In this document: positions 50,150 through 59,555 of the stretch, piece after piece
How positions within the stretch are numbered: position 1 is the first letter of the stretch
Layout of the letters: the number at the start of each line of letters is the position of its first letter
Assembly (NCBI GenBank): GCA_902517885.1
Contig: CABYDZ010000004.1
Coordinates: 101,964 to 165,963, forward strand
Source of the DNA: an uncultured Pelagibacteraceae bacterium
GTDB taxonomy: Bacteria > Pseudomonadota > Alphaproteobacteria > Pelagibacterales > AG-422-B15
Direction: 5' to 3'
Length of the DNA stretch: 64,000 bases
Program-made: the position numbers and the translations under genes
Notes under the pieces: model-generated
Database searches by the model: none
What the model saw: only the letters and a program-made list of their open reading frames with translations
Told to the model about the DNA's origin: nothing

Positions 50150-50971
50150 TTATATTAATTTTAGTTTGTAAGTCTCCCTTTTTAGAAAGTCAGTTAATTC
50201 TGCTCTATCTTTTTTACCTTTTAGGTCTGTGTAATGAATTATTTCTCCGCCATAAATAGTTACTTCTTTTCCAATCTTTTTTCTTGTTTCGTGTATATAT
50301 GAAGAGTATTTAAGCGTTTGATTTTTTAATTTCGAGGCAAATAGGTGAAATAAAAAACCATTTTTTCCATCAAAATATATTGGCAATACATCCGTCTTGG
50401 TCTGATGAATTAGTTTGGCAGGAAATAATTTCCAATTATCATCAATAGCTTCTGATTTGAGGCTGCTTGCAACAGAAACTCCGCCCGACGGGAAAATAAT
50501 AACGATTCCATTATTTTCTAGATGACTTTTTGCGTCTTTAGCTGTTTTAATGTTTAGAATCTTTGATTCTTTCTTCTTTCCTCTAAAATCGACTGGCAAT
50601 ATGAATTTTTGCATTTGTGGTAAAAATTGAAGTGTCTCATGTGTCATTATTTTAAAATCATCCCTTACTTTTGACGTTAAGGCACACAGAATAAGACCGT
50701 CTATAATTCCGAAAGGATGATTTGCAATAATCAAAAGAGATCCATTTTTTGGAATCATTAATTTATGTTTTGATTTATTTATGACTTTTATATTCATTAT
50801 ATCCAATATATCAGTCCAGAAATTCTTCGGATCCCTAATATCTAAGGAATAATTTTTGTATAAATTTTCCAACTTCTTTTTGCCAGAAATTGACTCAATC
50901 GTTTTGATAATTAGGCGTTGAGCAAAATTATGCTCAACCTTTGATGCGTATGAAAAATCAATTTTATTCAT
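50150..50971 (-). CDS. Lysophospholipid acyltransferase family (PlsC-like)
   Basis: GSLLIIANHPFGIIDGLILCALTSKVRDDFKIMTHETL...NNGIVIIFPSGGVSVAS. Confidence 0.85.
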   Translation of the reverse strand: MNKIDFSYASKVEHNFAQRLIIKTIESISGKKKLENLYKNYSLDIRDPKNFWTDILDIMNIKVINKSKHKLMIPKNGSLLIIANHPFGIIDGLILCALTSKVRDDFKIMTHETLQFLPQMQKFILPVDFRGKKKESKILNIKTAKDAKSHLENNGIVIIFPSGGVSVASSLKSEAIDDNWKLFPAKLIHQTKTDVLPIYFDGKNGFLFHLFASKLKNQTLKYSSYIHETRKKIGKEVTIYGGEIIHYTDLKGKKDRAELTDFLKRETYKLKLI

Positions 50972-50972
50972 T

Positions 50973-51602
50973 TTAATATTCTACAGGAATAGGGTCTAAA
51001 CTTCTCCAGAAATACCAAGTGGCAACTGATCTGTATGGAGCCCATTTTTCTGACATACTTATAGCAGCCTCTTTTTTTATTGGATATTCTAAATTATAGC
51101 AGGTACATATCCCCTTAATAACGCCCAAATCATCCGCAGGAAAAATATCTGGCCTGCAAAGATTAAATATAAGGAACATCTCAGCAGTCCATCTACCTAC
51201 CCCTTTTATTTGTACTAATTCATTAATGATTTCTTCATCTGAATATTGCTTCCATTTTTTTGGATTTATTTTCTTTAATATAAATGCATCTGACAGCGAT
51301 TTTAAATAAGAAATCTTTTGCCTGGATAGACCACATGATTTCATGCTCATAAAATGCATATCAGAAGTATTCTTTGGATTAACTTTTTTTACTTTACTCT
51401 CAAACCTATTCCAGACTGCTTGTGCGGCTTTTACTGAAATCTGTTGTCCAATAATAGACCTTGCTAAGGTATAAAATGGATCAGATTTAGAAAATAGAAA
51501 ATCTTTAGGATAATTTTTAATTATGACCCCTAATTTTTTATCTTTCTTAATTAAGTCCTTTTTTGCTTTTTCCCAGAAAATAGGTTTTTTCATATTTAAC
51601 AT
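50973..51602 (-). CDS. DNA-3-methyladenine glycosylase II (AlkA-like, HhH-GPD)
   Basis: SDPFYTLARSIIGQQISVKAAQAVWNRF...ELVQIKGVGRWTAEMFLIFNLCRPDIFPADDLGV. Confidence 0.92.
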   Translation of the reverse strand: MLNMKKPIFWEKAKKDLIKKDKKLGVIIKNYPKDFLFSKSDPFYTLARSIIGQQISVKAAQAVWNRFESKVKKVNPKNTSDMHFMSMKSCGLSRQKISYLKSLSDAFILKKINPKKWKQYSDEEIINELVQIKGVGRWTAEMFLIFNLCRPDIFPADDLGVIKGICTCYNLEYPIKKEAAISMSEKWAPYRSVATWYFWRSLDPIPVEY

Positions 51603-51675
51603 ATAAATTTGATGTTGACATATATAAAGTAAATTGTTTCTATTGCCATTCTTAATTAACTAATGGAGTAAAATT

Positions 51676-51990
51676 ATGACTGACGTAGCAAGTCTTTTAG
51701 CAGAGTTCCAAAAAGGTATTGAAGGTAAAGATACTGGCTTGGGTGCAACAGTTAAGTTTGATTTTGAGGGAGCTGGATGTATTTTTCTTGATGGCAAATC
51801 AAATCCTAATACTGTTACAGATCAAGACCAAGACGCAGACTGTACTCTTTCAATGTCAATGGAAACATTTGAGCAAATGAGATCAGGTGAAGTTGATGGA
51901 ACGTCTGCTTTTATGCAGGGAAAATTGAAAGTATCTGGAGATATGTCTATTGCAATGAAATTACAATCAGTAATGGATGCCCTAGGATAA
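51676..51990 (+). CDS. SCP2 sterol-binding domain protein
   Basis: 104 aa; GATVKFDFEGAGCIFLDG...DCTLSMSMETFEQMRSGEVDGTSAFMQGKLKVSGDMSIAMKLQSVM. Confidence 0.93.
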   Translation: MTDVASLLAEFQKGIEGKDTGLGATVKFDFEGAGCIFLDGKSNPNTVTDQDQDADCTLSMSMETFEQMRSGEVDGTSAFMQGKLKVSGDMSIAMKLQSVMDALG

Positions 51991-52014
51991 TATATTGCCA
52001 AAATATTTTAATTT

Positions 52015-52048
52015 AAAACCCAGTTATATTTAACTGGGTTTTTTTTTA
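52015..52048. terminator. Rho-independent terminator (probably bidirectional) between SCP2 and hisN-like genes
   Basis: AAAACCCAGTTA-TATT-TAACTGGGTTTTTTTTTT: perfect CCCAGTTA/TAACTGGG stem, flanking A/T tracts. Confidence 0.9.
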
Positions 52049-52827
52049 TTCATTTCGCTTTTAACTTTTTTAAAAAGTTTATTATTTGTTGCTGCAATAA
52101 TCCTTCCCCCATGAAATATACCATTACCCTCCCAGGTTTTTATTATTCCACCTGCATTTATAATTATGGGTTCTAGCGCTCTGATATCCCATGGCTTAAG
52201 ACCACTTTCTATTACTAAATCAATATGACCATCCGCTAGTAGACAATAACTATAGCAATCTCCACCAAGTCTTACAGTTTTTACTTCATTCGCTATTTTT
52301 TCAAAAATTTTTTGATCTTTTTTATTTGCAAATACATAGGGAGAGGTTGTATTTAAAATACTTTCTTTGATTTTATCTGTATTTCTAGCGCTAAGCTTTG
52401 TCTTCTTACCATTTTTAATCTTGTAAGATAGTTTTGAGTACCCGACGTAACGCTCATCAAGTGCGGGTATATCTGCTATACCAAGAATAATTTCTTTTTT
52501 TCGTGATAATGAAATCAGAGTTCCCCAGATAGGAAATCCTTGAATGAATGATTTAGTTCCATCAATTGGATCTATGCACCATTGATAATCACTAATATTT
52601 TCGAGACTGGCCTCTTCTCCTAAAATTGAATGTTTTGGAAAACATTTTTTAATAGTTTCATTAATTTTTTTTTGAACTTTGATATCTGCAATAGTAACTG
52701 GATCAAAGTTCTCTTTATCTTTTGATTTAATTTTTAATTTTTTCTTAAAATACTTTAAAGAAATTTTTCTAGCGTCATCAGCTATATAGTTTGCAACTTT
52801 AACAAAATTCCGAATACTTTCTTTCAT
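52030..52827 (-). CDS. Inositol monophosphatase family, histidinol-phosphatase-like; likely start 52827 (MKESIRN)
   Basis: DPVTIADIKVQKKINETIKKCFPKHSILGEEASL...QWCIDPIDGTKSFIQGFPIWGTLISL...ESGLKPWDIRALEPIIINAGG. Confidence 0.93.
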   Translation of the reverse strand: MKESIRNFVKVANYIADDARKISLKYFKKKLKIKSKDKENFDPVTIADIKVQKKINETIKKCFPKHSILGEEASLENISDYQWCIDPIDGTKSFIQGFPIWGTLISLSRKKEIILGIADIPALDERYVGYSKLSYKIKNGKKTKLSARNTDKIKESILNTTSPYVFANKKDQKIFEKIANEVKTVRLGGDCYSYCLLADGHIDLVIESGLKPWDIRALEPIIINAGGIIKTWEGNGIFHGGRIIAATNNKLFKKVKSEMNKKKPS

Positions 52828-52879
52828 ATATATGTTAAATATTACTATTGATTTGAATTTTTGAACTCTTATCATAGTT

Positions 52880-54163
52880 ATGATGATTAGAAAAATTAAT
52901 ATTTTAATTATAGTCGTACTTACGCCATTTTATGTGATTGCAGATCCAATTTTTTCTAGTGAAACCATTGGAGAAAGAGAGCCGATTACAAGCCCTCTTT
53001 CTGAATTTGACCCTGAATTAGACTCTTACCCCGATCCATTTCCTTCGGATCAGATAATATTTACTATAAATGCCGATAACTATATCACATTCAAAGAGAC
53101 TCTCCTGACTCCTGGTCAAATTAAAATGTTTGAGACATACCCTAAGACATTCAAAATGAATATTTATCGATCACGACGAAGTTGTGCGGTTCCTCCTGAA
53201 GTTTTGGAACTCACAAAAAAAAATGCGCTATTGATTGATGCTGGAGAAGGAGTTGAAGGAATAGTTGGAAGTATACCTTTTCCAAATCCGTCTGAAGCGC
53301 TCCATCATGTTTGGAATCATATTTTAAGATATAGAGGTGTTGAAATATATGGCGCATCTCCATTCTTTATAATTAATCCAGATGGAACCCAAACTTATGG
53401 TGCTGGTGAAGCTATTGCTAAAAATTTTTGGAATCCATATGTTAGAAGTGAAGAAGCAGGTTTACAAGGCATGTTGATGACAAAAGTTACGCATCCACCT
53501 CGTTTAGCAGACGCTTCTACTTTAGTAATCGAATCACTTAATGCTTTCAAGGCTCCTCGTAAAGCATGGGTTTATAATCCAGGAACAAGAAGAGTGCGTA
53601 GAGCTCCAGATATCAGTTATGATTATATGCCAAGCTCTGCTCAGGGATTGACAACCGTTGATCAATTCGACGGTTTTAACGGAGCTAAGGATAGATATTA
53701 TTGGTCAGATCTTGGCGAACAATTGAGATTAATGCCTTACAATGCATACAAGTTTCATGAAACTAAAATTGAAGAAATATTAACACCTTATCATGTAAAT
53801 CAAGATTTCTTAAGATACGAGCTAGTAAAAGTAAATGTTGTAGAAGCAATACTTAAAGAAGATAAACGTCACATCATTCCAAAAAGAATAATGTACTTTG
53901 ATACTGATAGTCATAATATGCTATCTGAAGAAACATTTGATGATATGGATCTTTTGATGGCATATCGAGAGTTTCCTATTATTAACTTTTATGATCAGCC
54001 CATGTGCTTATCTATACATTCTGCCACTTATGACTTTGCGACTAGGCGCTATCAATTGCAAAGTGTTAGATCTGCTGATATACCTAAAGTACAGTGGAAA
54101 TTAAATGAGCCCCATGACGAAAGAATGTTCACTCCAGAAGGTTTAAAAAGATTTGCCCGATAG
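52880..54163 (+). CDS. DUF1329 family secreted/outer-membrane-associated protein
   Basis: Signal-peptide-like N-terminus; LTPGQIKMFETYPKTFKMNIYRSRRSCAVPPEV...YNPGTRRVRRAPDISYDYMPSSAQGLTTVDQFDGFNGAKDRYYW. Confidence 0.85.
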   Translation: MMIRKINILIIVVLTPFYVIADPIFSSETIGEREPITSPLSEFDPELDSYPDPFPSDQIIFTINADNYITFKETLLTPGQIKMFETYPKTFKMNIYRSRRSCAVPPEVLELTKKNALLIDAGEGVEGIVGSIPFPNPSEALHHVWNHILRYRGVEIYGASPFFIINPDGTQTYGAGEAIAKNFWNPYVRSEEAGLQGMLMTKVTHPPRLADASTLVIESLNAFKAPRKAWVYNPGTRRVRRAPDISYDYMPSSAQGLTTVDQFDGFNGAKDRYYWSDLGEQLRLMPYNAYKFHETKIEEILTPYHVNQDFLRYELVKVNVVEAILKEDKRHIIPKRIMYFDTDSHNMLSEETFDDMDLLMAYREFPIINFYDQPMCLSIHSATYDFATRRYQLQSVRSADIPKVQWKLNEPHDERMFTPEGLKRFAR

Positions 54164-54209
54164 GTATAGATAGCTAATAAATAATGCTATATATAGTCTC
54201 ATTTACATA

Positions 54210-54284
54210 GGGCACGTAGCTCAGTGGTAGAGCATCACGTTGACATCGTGGGGGTTGTTGGTTCGATCCCAACCGTGCCCACCA
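54210..54284 (+). tRNA. tRNA-Val (anticodon GAC), CCA encoded
   Basis: GGGCACG...GCTCAGTGGTAGAGC...TCACG-TTGACAT-CGTGG...GTTGGTTCGATCCCAAC...CGTGCCCACCA; acceptor, D, anticodon (GAC) and T arms fold by eye. Confidence 0.95.
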
Positions 54285-54337
54285 GAGAAATAATATGTTG
54301 TTTTTTTCGACACTTTATATAAAAGATCGCAATAGAT

Positions 54338-54472
54338 ATGAAAAAGCCAAATAAAATTAGAGAAGCCCGACTAAATAAAAAGCGTTCTAAAAAGAATAAT
54401 ATTCGTAAAGAAAAAGTTAGACTTAAAAGAATTGAAGAGGCTAATGCAACTCAGGTTGAGCAGCAATCATGA
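54338..54472 (+). CDS. Small basic protein (44 aa) of unknown function, overlapping the start of rpmJ
   Basis: Not in ORF track (below length cutoff). [44 protein letters not shown]; its stop overlaps the rpmJ start (ATGA). Confidence 0.6.
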   Translation: MKKPNKIREARLNKKRSKKNNIRKEKVRLKRIEEANATQVEQQS

Positions 54473-54594
54473 AAGTAAGAAGTTCACTCAAAAATCTCAA
54501 AACTAGAGACCGAAATAATAAGCTTATAAAACGTAAGGGCCGTCTTTATGTGATTAATAAGAAAAATCCAAGAATGAAAGCTCGCCAAGGTTAA
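54469..54594 (+). CDS. rpmJ: 50S ribosomal protein L36 (type B/YkgO-like)
   Basis: [41 protein letters not shown] (41 aa), below the ORF-track cutoff. Confidence 0.95.
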   Translation: MKVRSSLKNLKTRDRNNKLIKRKGRLYVINKKNPRMKARQG

Positions 54595-54601
54595 TAAACA
54601 T

Positions 54602-55306
54602 TTGGTTGCATACCCTGAAAATCAAATTCTAATAATTGCGGACCATGCATCTAACTACGTTTCAAAAGAAAACAATAAATTAGGTTTACCAGACTCTTTT
54701 TTAAATCAACACATCGCCTTCGATCTTGGTGTTAAAGAACTCAGTTCAGATTTATCAAATAGATTAAAATGTAAAGTCATTCAAGGTAAATATTCAAGAC
54801 TACTAATTGATTTAAATAGAGATTTAACTGACCCAACTGTTATTCCAGAAATAGTAGATAGAAAAATAATTCCTGGGAATATTGGACTTAGTAAAAGTGA
54901 GGTAAAATTAAGGGTTAAAAAAATTTATAACAAATATCATCAAGAAATAGATCGAACCATAAAAAATGAACAAGTTAAAGTCATCTTGTCTTTACATTCC
55001 TTTAATCCAATATTTAAAGATAAAAAAAGGCTTTTAGAATTTGGGATACTTTCAAATGAAGACAAAACTTTAAGCAGTATAATTATTGACCAACTCAGAT
55101 TGCAAAAAATAAATGTTGGAGACAATAAGCCTTATAAAGGTGATTTGATCGGCGACAGTATGTATAGGCATGGTTTGAGAAATAAGCTTCCACATGCGCT
55201 GATAGAAGTCAGAAATGATTTACTTTCAAACACAACTAAGATAAAAAGAGTTTCAAGGCTATTACATAAAATAATAGTTAAATCATTAGAAAAACTCGCT
55301 TCATGA
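54602..55306 (+). CDS. N-formylglutamate amidohydrolase family protein (TTG start in ORF track)
   Basis: ILIIADHASNYVSKENNKLGLP...HIAFDLGVKELSSDLSNRLKCKVIQGKYSRLLIDLNRDLTDPTVIPEI...LSLHSFNPIF...ALIEVRNDLL. Confidence 0.92.
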   Translation: MVAYPENQILIIADHASNYVSKENNKLGLPDSFLNQHIAFDLGVKELSSDLSNRLKCKVIQGKYSRLLIDLNRDLTDPTVIPEIVDRKIIPGNIGLSKSEVKLRVKKIYNKYHQEIDRTIKNEQVKVILSLHSFNPIFKDKKRLLEFGILSNEDKTLSSIIIDQLRLQKINVGDNKPYKGDLIGDSMYRHGLRNKLPHALIEVRNDLLSNTTKIKRVSRLLHKIIVKSLEKLAS

Positions 55307-56205
55307 ATACAAATACACCTCAATGGTTCAAAGACTCAATCGCGAATAATCCAGAAATATGTTCTACTAAAGTTAAGGGTACAAAAATTGTCTATAATAC
55401 TTGGGGTGACAAAAAAAATCCTGGACTAATATTTGTTCACGGTGGAATGGCTCACGCCGAATGGTGGAATTTTATTGGACCGTATTTCGCAAAAACACAT
55501 AGAGTAATTGCCATGAATTTAGGTGGTATGGGTGAGAGTGATTGGAAGAAAACATATTCAATAGAATCTTGGGGAGATGAAATTGTAGGCGTATGTAGAA
55601 AAGAAAAACTCAAGAAGCCAATTTTAGTTGGTCACAGTTTAGGAGGTATGTGCAGTGTAATTGCTGCTTCATCTATGAAAAAAACTCTTTATGGCCTTGT
55701 AATTGTAGATACAGCAATAATGCCACCGTCAGAAAAGCCACCTAAATTTGACTTAAAAATAAGAGCTAATAAAATTTATAAAAAACAATCGGATATAAGA
55801 AAAAGGTTTAGACTTGTCCCTTCACAAAATGATGCACTTGATTACGTAATGAATTATATCGCAGAAAAATCTATTAAAAAAGTTAGAGGCGGATGGACAT
55901 GGAAATTTGATCCAAACTATATGAAAATTTTTAATAGCGAAAGTTTTGCTGAAAGGCAAGCGATGTATCGTAACAAGCTCAAGGGTTTAAAGTGTAGAGT
56001 TGCGATATTTAGAGGTGAGAAGTCACTTCTTTTTCCTGGTCGAAGTGCAAAATATATGCATGAGCTTATGGACAAAAAATCTCCGATCATAAATATTCCT
56101 GAGGCCCACCATCATATTATGGTAGACCAACCTTTAGCATTAGTAGCAGCCTTAAGATCTCTCGTCATAGATTGGGATCATTCGAAGCCCTCTAAAGCAT
56201 TGTAA
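55303..56205 (+). CDS. Alpha/beta hydrolase
   Basis: NPGLIFVHGGMAHAEWWNFIGPYF...KPILVGHSLGGMCSVIAASS (nucleophile elbow GHSLGG)...IPEAHHHIMVDQP. Confidence 0.92.
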   Translation: MNTNTPQWFKDSIANNPEICSTKVKGTKIVYNTWGDKKNPGLIFVHGGMAHAEWWNFIGPYFAKTHRVIAMNLGGMGESDWKKTYSIESWGDEIVGVCRKEKLKKPILVGHSLGGMCSVIAASSMKKTLYGLVIVDTAIMPPSEKPPKFDLKIRANKIYKKQSDIRKRFRLVPSQNDALDYVMNYIAEKSIKKVRGGWTWKFDPNYMKIFNSESFAERQAMYRNKLKGLKCRVAIFRGEKSLLFPGRSAKYMHELMDKKSPIINIPEAHHHIMVDQPLALVAALRSLVIDWDHSKPSKAL

Positions 56206-56294
56206 AAATTCAATAAAATGAATTTTTATACTAAAAGTTATATAAAAATAATGCTGTTAAATTATAAATTAAGAAATATATTACATTGAATATT

Positions 56295-56405
56295 ATGGAC
56301 ATTTCAGAACAAAAAAAAACCTATTCATTTTTTGGAAAGCTGATTGTTTGGGGATCAATAGGTGTAGTTTTAGTCCTAGTATTTATGGCAATTTTCTTAT
56401 TATAA
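56295..56405 (+). CDS. aa3-type cytochrome c oxidase subunit IV-like small membrane protein
   Basis: Not in ORF track. MDISEQKKTYSFFGKLIVWGSIGVVLVLVFMAIFLL* (36 aa), one TM helix after the MDIS..(E/Q)KT motif; immediately precedes pntAA, a position I recall from other alphaproteobacteria. Confidence 0.75.
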   Translation: MDISEQKKTYSFFGKLIVWGSIGVVLVLVFMAIFLL

Positions 56406-56417
56406 ATTCTAATCATT

Positions 56418-57539
56418 ATGCAAGTTTATATTCTTAAAGAAAGTAATTCTGACTCTAGAGTGGCAGCCTCTCCAGACACTGTTAAGAAGATGAAGGACTG
56501 GGGTCTTAATGTAGTTATACAGGACAATGCTGGATTAAAATCAAATTTTTCTAATGAAGAATATATTAAAAGTGGAGCAATAATATCGAATGAAATTACT
56601 GACATAAGTAAATCTGATCTGATACTTAAGATTAATAAACCAAATGACGATGAAATTACACTTATGAATGAGGGATCAGTACTAATAGCATCGCTCGACC
56701 CATATAATAATAGTGAAACACTAAATAAGTTAAAAGATAAAGGTGTAACATCTTTTGCAATGGAATTAATGCCTAGAATAACTAGAGCTCAATCTATGGA
56801 TATTTTGTCGTCACAATCAAATTTAGCAGGATATAAAGCTGTGATTGATGCTACTTATCTCTTTAATAAAGCAATGCCCATGATGATGACAGCAGCAGGA
56901 ACAATAGCTCCTGCCAAGGTCATGGTATTTGGTGCTGGTGTTGCAGGACTGCAAGCTATTGCTACAGCAAAAAGATTAGGAGCAATTGTTTCGGCAACTG
57001 ACGTAAGAATGGCAGCAAAAGAGCAGGTTGAAAGCTTAGGCGGTAAATTTGTAATGGTTGAAGATGATGAAACTCAAGATGCTGAAACATCTGGAGGATA
57101 TGCAAAAGAAATGAGTGAAGAATTCAAGTTAAAGCAGGCAAATCTAATTTCTGAAACTTTAGCATCTCAAGATATTGCTATATGTACAGCTTTAATACCA
57201 GGTAAGAAAGCTCCATTATTAATTTCGAAAGAGCAAGTTAATTCTATGAAGCCAGGATCAATAATTATTGATTTAGCCGCAGAAAGTGGAGGCAATTGTG
57301 AATGCTCAGTCGCCGGTGAAACAAATAATGTGAACGGGGTAACAGTTGTAGGTGTAAATAATATTACTTCAACTATTTCTCAAGATGCCTCATCTCTTTT
57401 TTCTAAAAATATTTTGAATTTTTTAGATTTATTGATTGATAGTGAGACAAAAGAATTAAGCATTGATTGGGAAGATGAGATTGTCAAAGGTATACTTGTC
57501 ACTAAGAATAAAGAAATAACCAATGAGGAGTTTATATAA
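56418..57539 (+). CDS. pntAA: NAD(P) transhydrogenase subunit alpha part 1
   Basis: VYILKESNSDSRVAASPDTVKKM...PRITRAQSMDILSSQSNLAGYKAV...VMVFGAGVAGLQAIATAKRLGAIVSATDVR...CTALIPGKKAPLLI. Confidence 0.97.
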   Translation: MQVYILKESNSDSRVAASPDTVKKMKDWGLNVVIQDNAGLKSNFSNEEYIKSGAIISNEITDISKSDLILKINKPNDDEITLMNEGSVLIASLDPYNNSETLNKLKDKGVTSFAMELMPRITRAQSMDILSSQSNLAGYKAVIDATYLFNKAMPMMMTAAGTIAPAKVMVFGAGVAGLQAIATAKRLGAIVSATDVRMAAKEQVESLGGKFVMVEDDETQDAETSGGYAKEMSEEFKLKQANLISETLASQDIAICTALIPGKKAPLLISKEQVNSMKPGSIIIDLAAESGGNCECSVAGETNNVNGVTVVGVNNITSTISQDASSLFSKNILNFLDLLIDSETKELSIDWEDEIVKGILVTKNKEITNEEFI

Positions 57540-57862
57540 TGGAATTAGTTGATCCAAATATTTTTAGACTAACAATATTTGTTTTATCGATTTTTATAGG
57601 ATACTACGTCGTATGGAGTGTTACACCTGCTTTACACACACCTTTGATGGCAGTCACTAATGCAATATCATCAGTTATAATTGTTGGTGGATTATTTGCT
57701 CTAGTTCTCAGCAATGATCTATCACTTTTAGGAAATCTTTCTAAAGGCTTTGGCTTCCTTGCTGTGCTTTTAGCCGCTGTGAATATATTTGGGGGGTTTC
57801 TGGTAACGCAAAGAATGCTAGCGATGTACAAGAAAAAACCAAAGAAAGAGGATAAAGAATAA
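57539..57862 (+). CDS. pntAB: NAD(P) transhydrogenase subunit alpha part 2
   Basis: LSIFIGYYVVWSVTPALHTPLMAVTNAISSVIIVGG...GFGFLAVLLAAVNIFGGFLVTQRMLAMYKKK. Confidence 0.97.
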   Translation: MELVDPNIFRLTIFVLSIFIGYYVVWSVTPALHTPLMAVTNAISSVIIVGGLFALVLSNDLSLLGNLSKGFGFLAVLLAAVNIFGGFLVTQRMLAMYKKKPKKEDKE

Positions 57863-59263
57863 ATGCTCACAAACCTAGTTGCCATTGCGTATGTTGTATC
57901 TGGTGTATTTTTCATAATTGCCTTAAGAGGGCTTTCTTCTCCAGAAAGCTCTAGAAGGGGAAATATCTTTGGAATCTTAGGAATGGTAATAGCTATTTTA
58001 GCAACTTTATTTTCGGTTAATTTTTTTACTTCAGATATTCAAACAGTTATATTCGTTATAGTTGCAATTGCTATTGGTGGAATAGTAGGGGCAATTATTG
58101 CGAAAAGAATTGCTATGACAGACATGCCACAATTAGTTGCAGGTTTTCATAGCCTTGTTGGTTTAGCTGCTGTATTTGTTGCGCTTGCTGCATTTTATGC
58201 ACCTGAGGCATTTAAAATTGGGACCTTGGGAAATATAAAAACTCTAAGTTTAGTTGAAATGTCTTTGGGAGCAGTGATAGGTGCAATCACTTTTTCAGGC
58301 TCTGTCATTGCATTTGGTAAACTTCAAGGAATAATGTCTGGTTCTCCGATAGTATTTAAAGGCCAACACATGCTCAATTTACTTATTGGAATTATAATCG
58401 TCGCAGGTATTGTTTATTTTTGCTTCAACCAAGACCAAAAGATTTATTTAACAATTATTGCACTATCATTTTTAATTGGCTTCTTAATTATTATCCCGAT
58501 TGGTGGTGCTGATATGCCAGTGGTTGTATCTATGCTTAATTCATATTCAGGATGGGCTGCAGCGGGTATCGGGTTTACACTTGGGAATACAGCTTTAATA
58601 ATTACTGGCGCATTAGTTGGATCGTCTGGGGCCATACTCTCATATATAATGTGTGCCGCAATGAATAGATCATTCATAAGTGTAATACTAGGTGGTTTTG
58701 GGGGTGATGATATTGCTGTTAATAAGGATGTTGAGCAACGACCAGTAAAAGAAGGTGGCTTTGATGATGCAGCATTTATTATGAAGAATGCAGGATCTGT
58801 AATAATCGTACCAGGTTATGGAATGGCAGTAGCTCAAGCTCAGCACGTACTAAAAGAGATGACTGATGCCTTGAAAAAAAATGGTGTTAAAGTAACTTTT
58901 GCAATTCACCCCGTTGCAGGAAGAATGCCGGGCCATATGAATGTTTTGTTAGCAGAGGCTAATGTTCCATATGATGATGTTTTTGAATTGGAAGATATTA
59001 ATTCAGAATTTTCTCAAGCAGATGTAGCATTTGTAATTGGAGCGAATGACGTAACTAATCCTATAGCTAAAACTGACCCATCCTCACCAATTTATGGAAT
59101 GCCAATACTTGATGTAGAAAATGCAAATACAGTTTTATTTGTTAAGAGGGGTAGAGGCTTAGGTTACGCAGGGGTAGATAATGAACTGTTTTACAGAGAT
59201 AATACAATGATGCTTTTCTCTGATGCTAAAAAAATGGTTGAGGGTATCGTTAAGGCTTTATAG
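57863..59263 (+). CDS. pntB: NAD(P) transhydrogenase subunit beta
   Basis: [24 protein letters not shown]...[51 protein letters not shown]...[16 protein letters not shown]...[18 protein letters not shown]. Confidence 0.98.
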   Translation: MLTNLVAIAYVVSGVFFIIALRGLSSPESSRRGNIFGILGMVIAILATLFSVNFFTSDIQTVIFVIVAIAIGGIVGAIIAKRIAMTDMPQLVAGFHSLVGLAAVFVALAAFYAPEAFKIGTLGNIKTLSLVEMSLGAVIGAITFSGSVIAFGKLQGIMSGSPIVFKGQHMLNLLIGIIIVAGIVYFCFNQDQKIYLTIIALSFLIGFLIIIPIGGADMPVVVSMLNSYSGWAAAGIGFTLGNTALIITGALVGSSGAILSYIMCAAMNRSFISVILGGFGGDDIAVNKDVEQRPVKEGGFDDAAFIMKNAGSVIIVPGYGMAVAQAQHVLKEMTDALKKNGVKVTFAIHPVAGRMPGHMNVLLAEANVPYDDVFELEDINSEFSQADVAFVIGANDVTNPIAKTDPSSPIYGMPILDVENANTVLFVKRGRGLGYAGVDNELFYRDNTMMLFSDAKKMVEGIVKAL

Positions 59264-59269
59264 CTATTC

Positions 59270-59467
59270 TTAGCTGTATAATTTTCTTCTAGCCATTTTT
59301 CGAGAACGACGAATGTTTTCCGCTTTTTCTCTTAATTTTTTCTGGCTAGGCTTTTCGAAGTAAGTTCTCATTTTCATTTCTTTAAAAATACCTTCTCTTT
59401 GCATTTTTTTCTTGAGGATGCGTAAAGCTCCTTCAACGTTATTATCTTTTACACTTACTTCAACTAT
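59270..59467 (-). CDS. rpsU: 30S ribosomal protein S21 with apparent AUA start codon
   Basis: Not in ORF track. Reverse-strand AAGGAGGGCAGAACA ATA GTT GAA GTA AGT... = (M)[64 protein letters not shown]. No ATG/GTG/TTG lies in frame between the upstream TGA and ATA. Confidence 0.88.
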   Translation of the reverse strand: MVEVSVKDNNVEGALRILKKKMQREGIFKEMKMRTYFEKPSQKKLREKAENIRRSRKMARRKLYS

Positions 59468-59555
59468 TGTTCTGCCCTCCTTAAGAGCGTTTCAAATTTG
59501 GGGAGTTTTTAACATCTTGGAATTCCTTTGTCTAGCCAAATAAAATTAAATTCAG

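Noticed and set aside
57604-57915. ORF-track entry - 103 aa
   Set aside because: Antisense to pntAB, which is unambiguous.
59444-59523. UGA readthrough or recoding to explain the rpsU upstream ATG frame
   Set aside because: TGA is used as a normal stop elsewhere in the window (e.g. at 54470-54472), and S21 homologues begin where ATA lies, so an N-terminal extension through TGA is less likely than non-canonical initiation or a base error.
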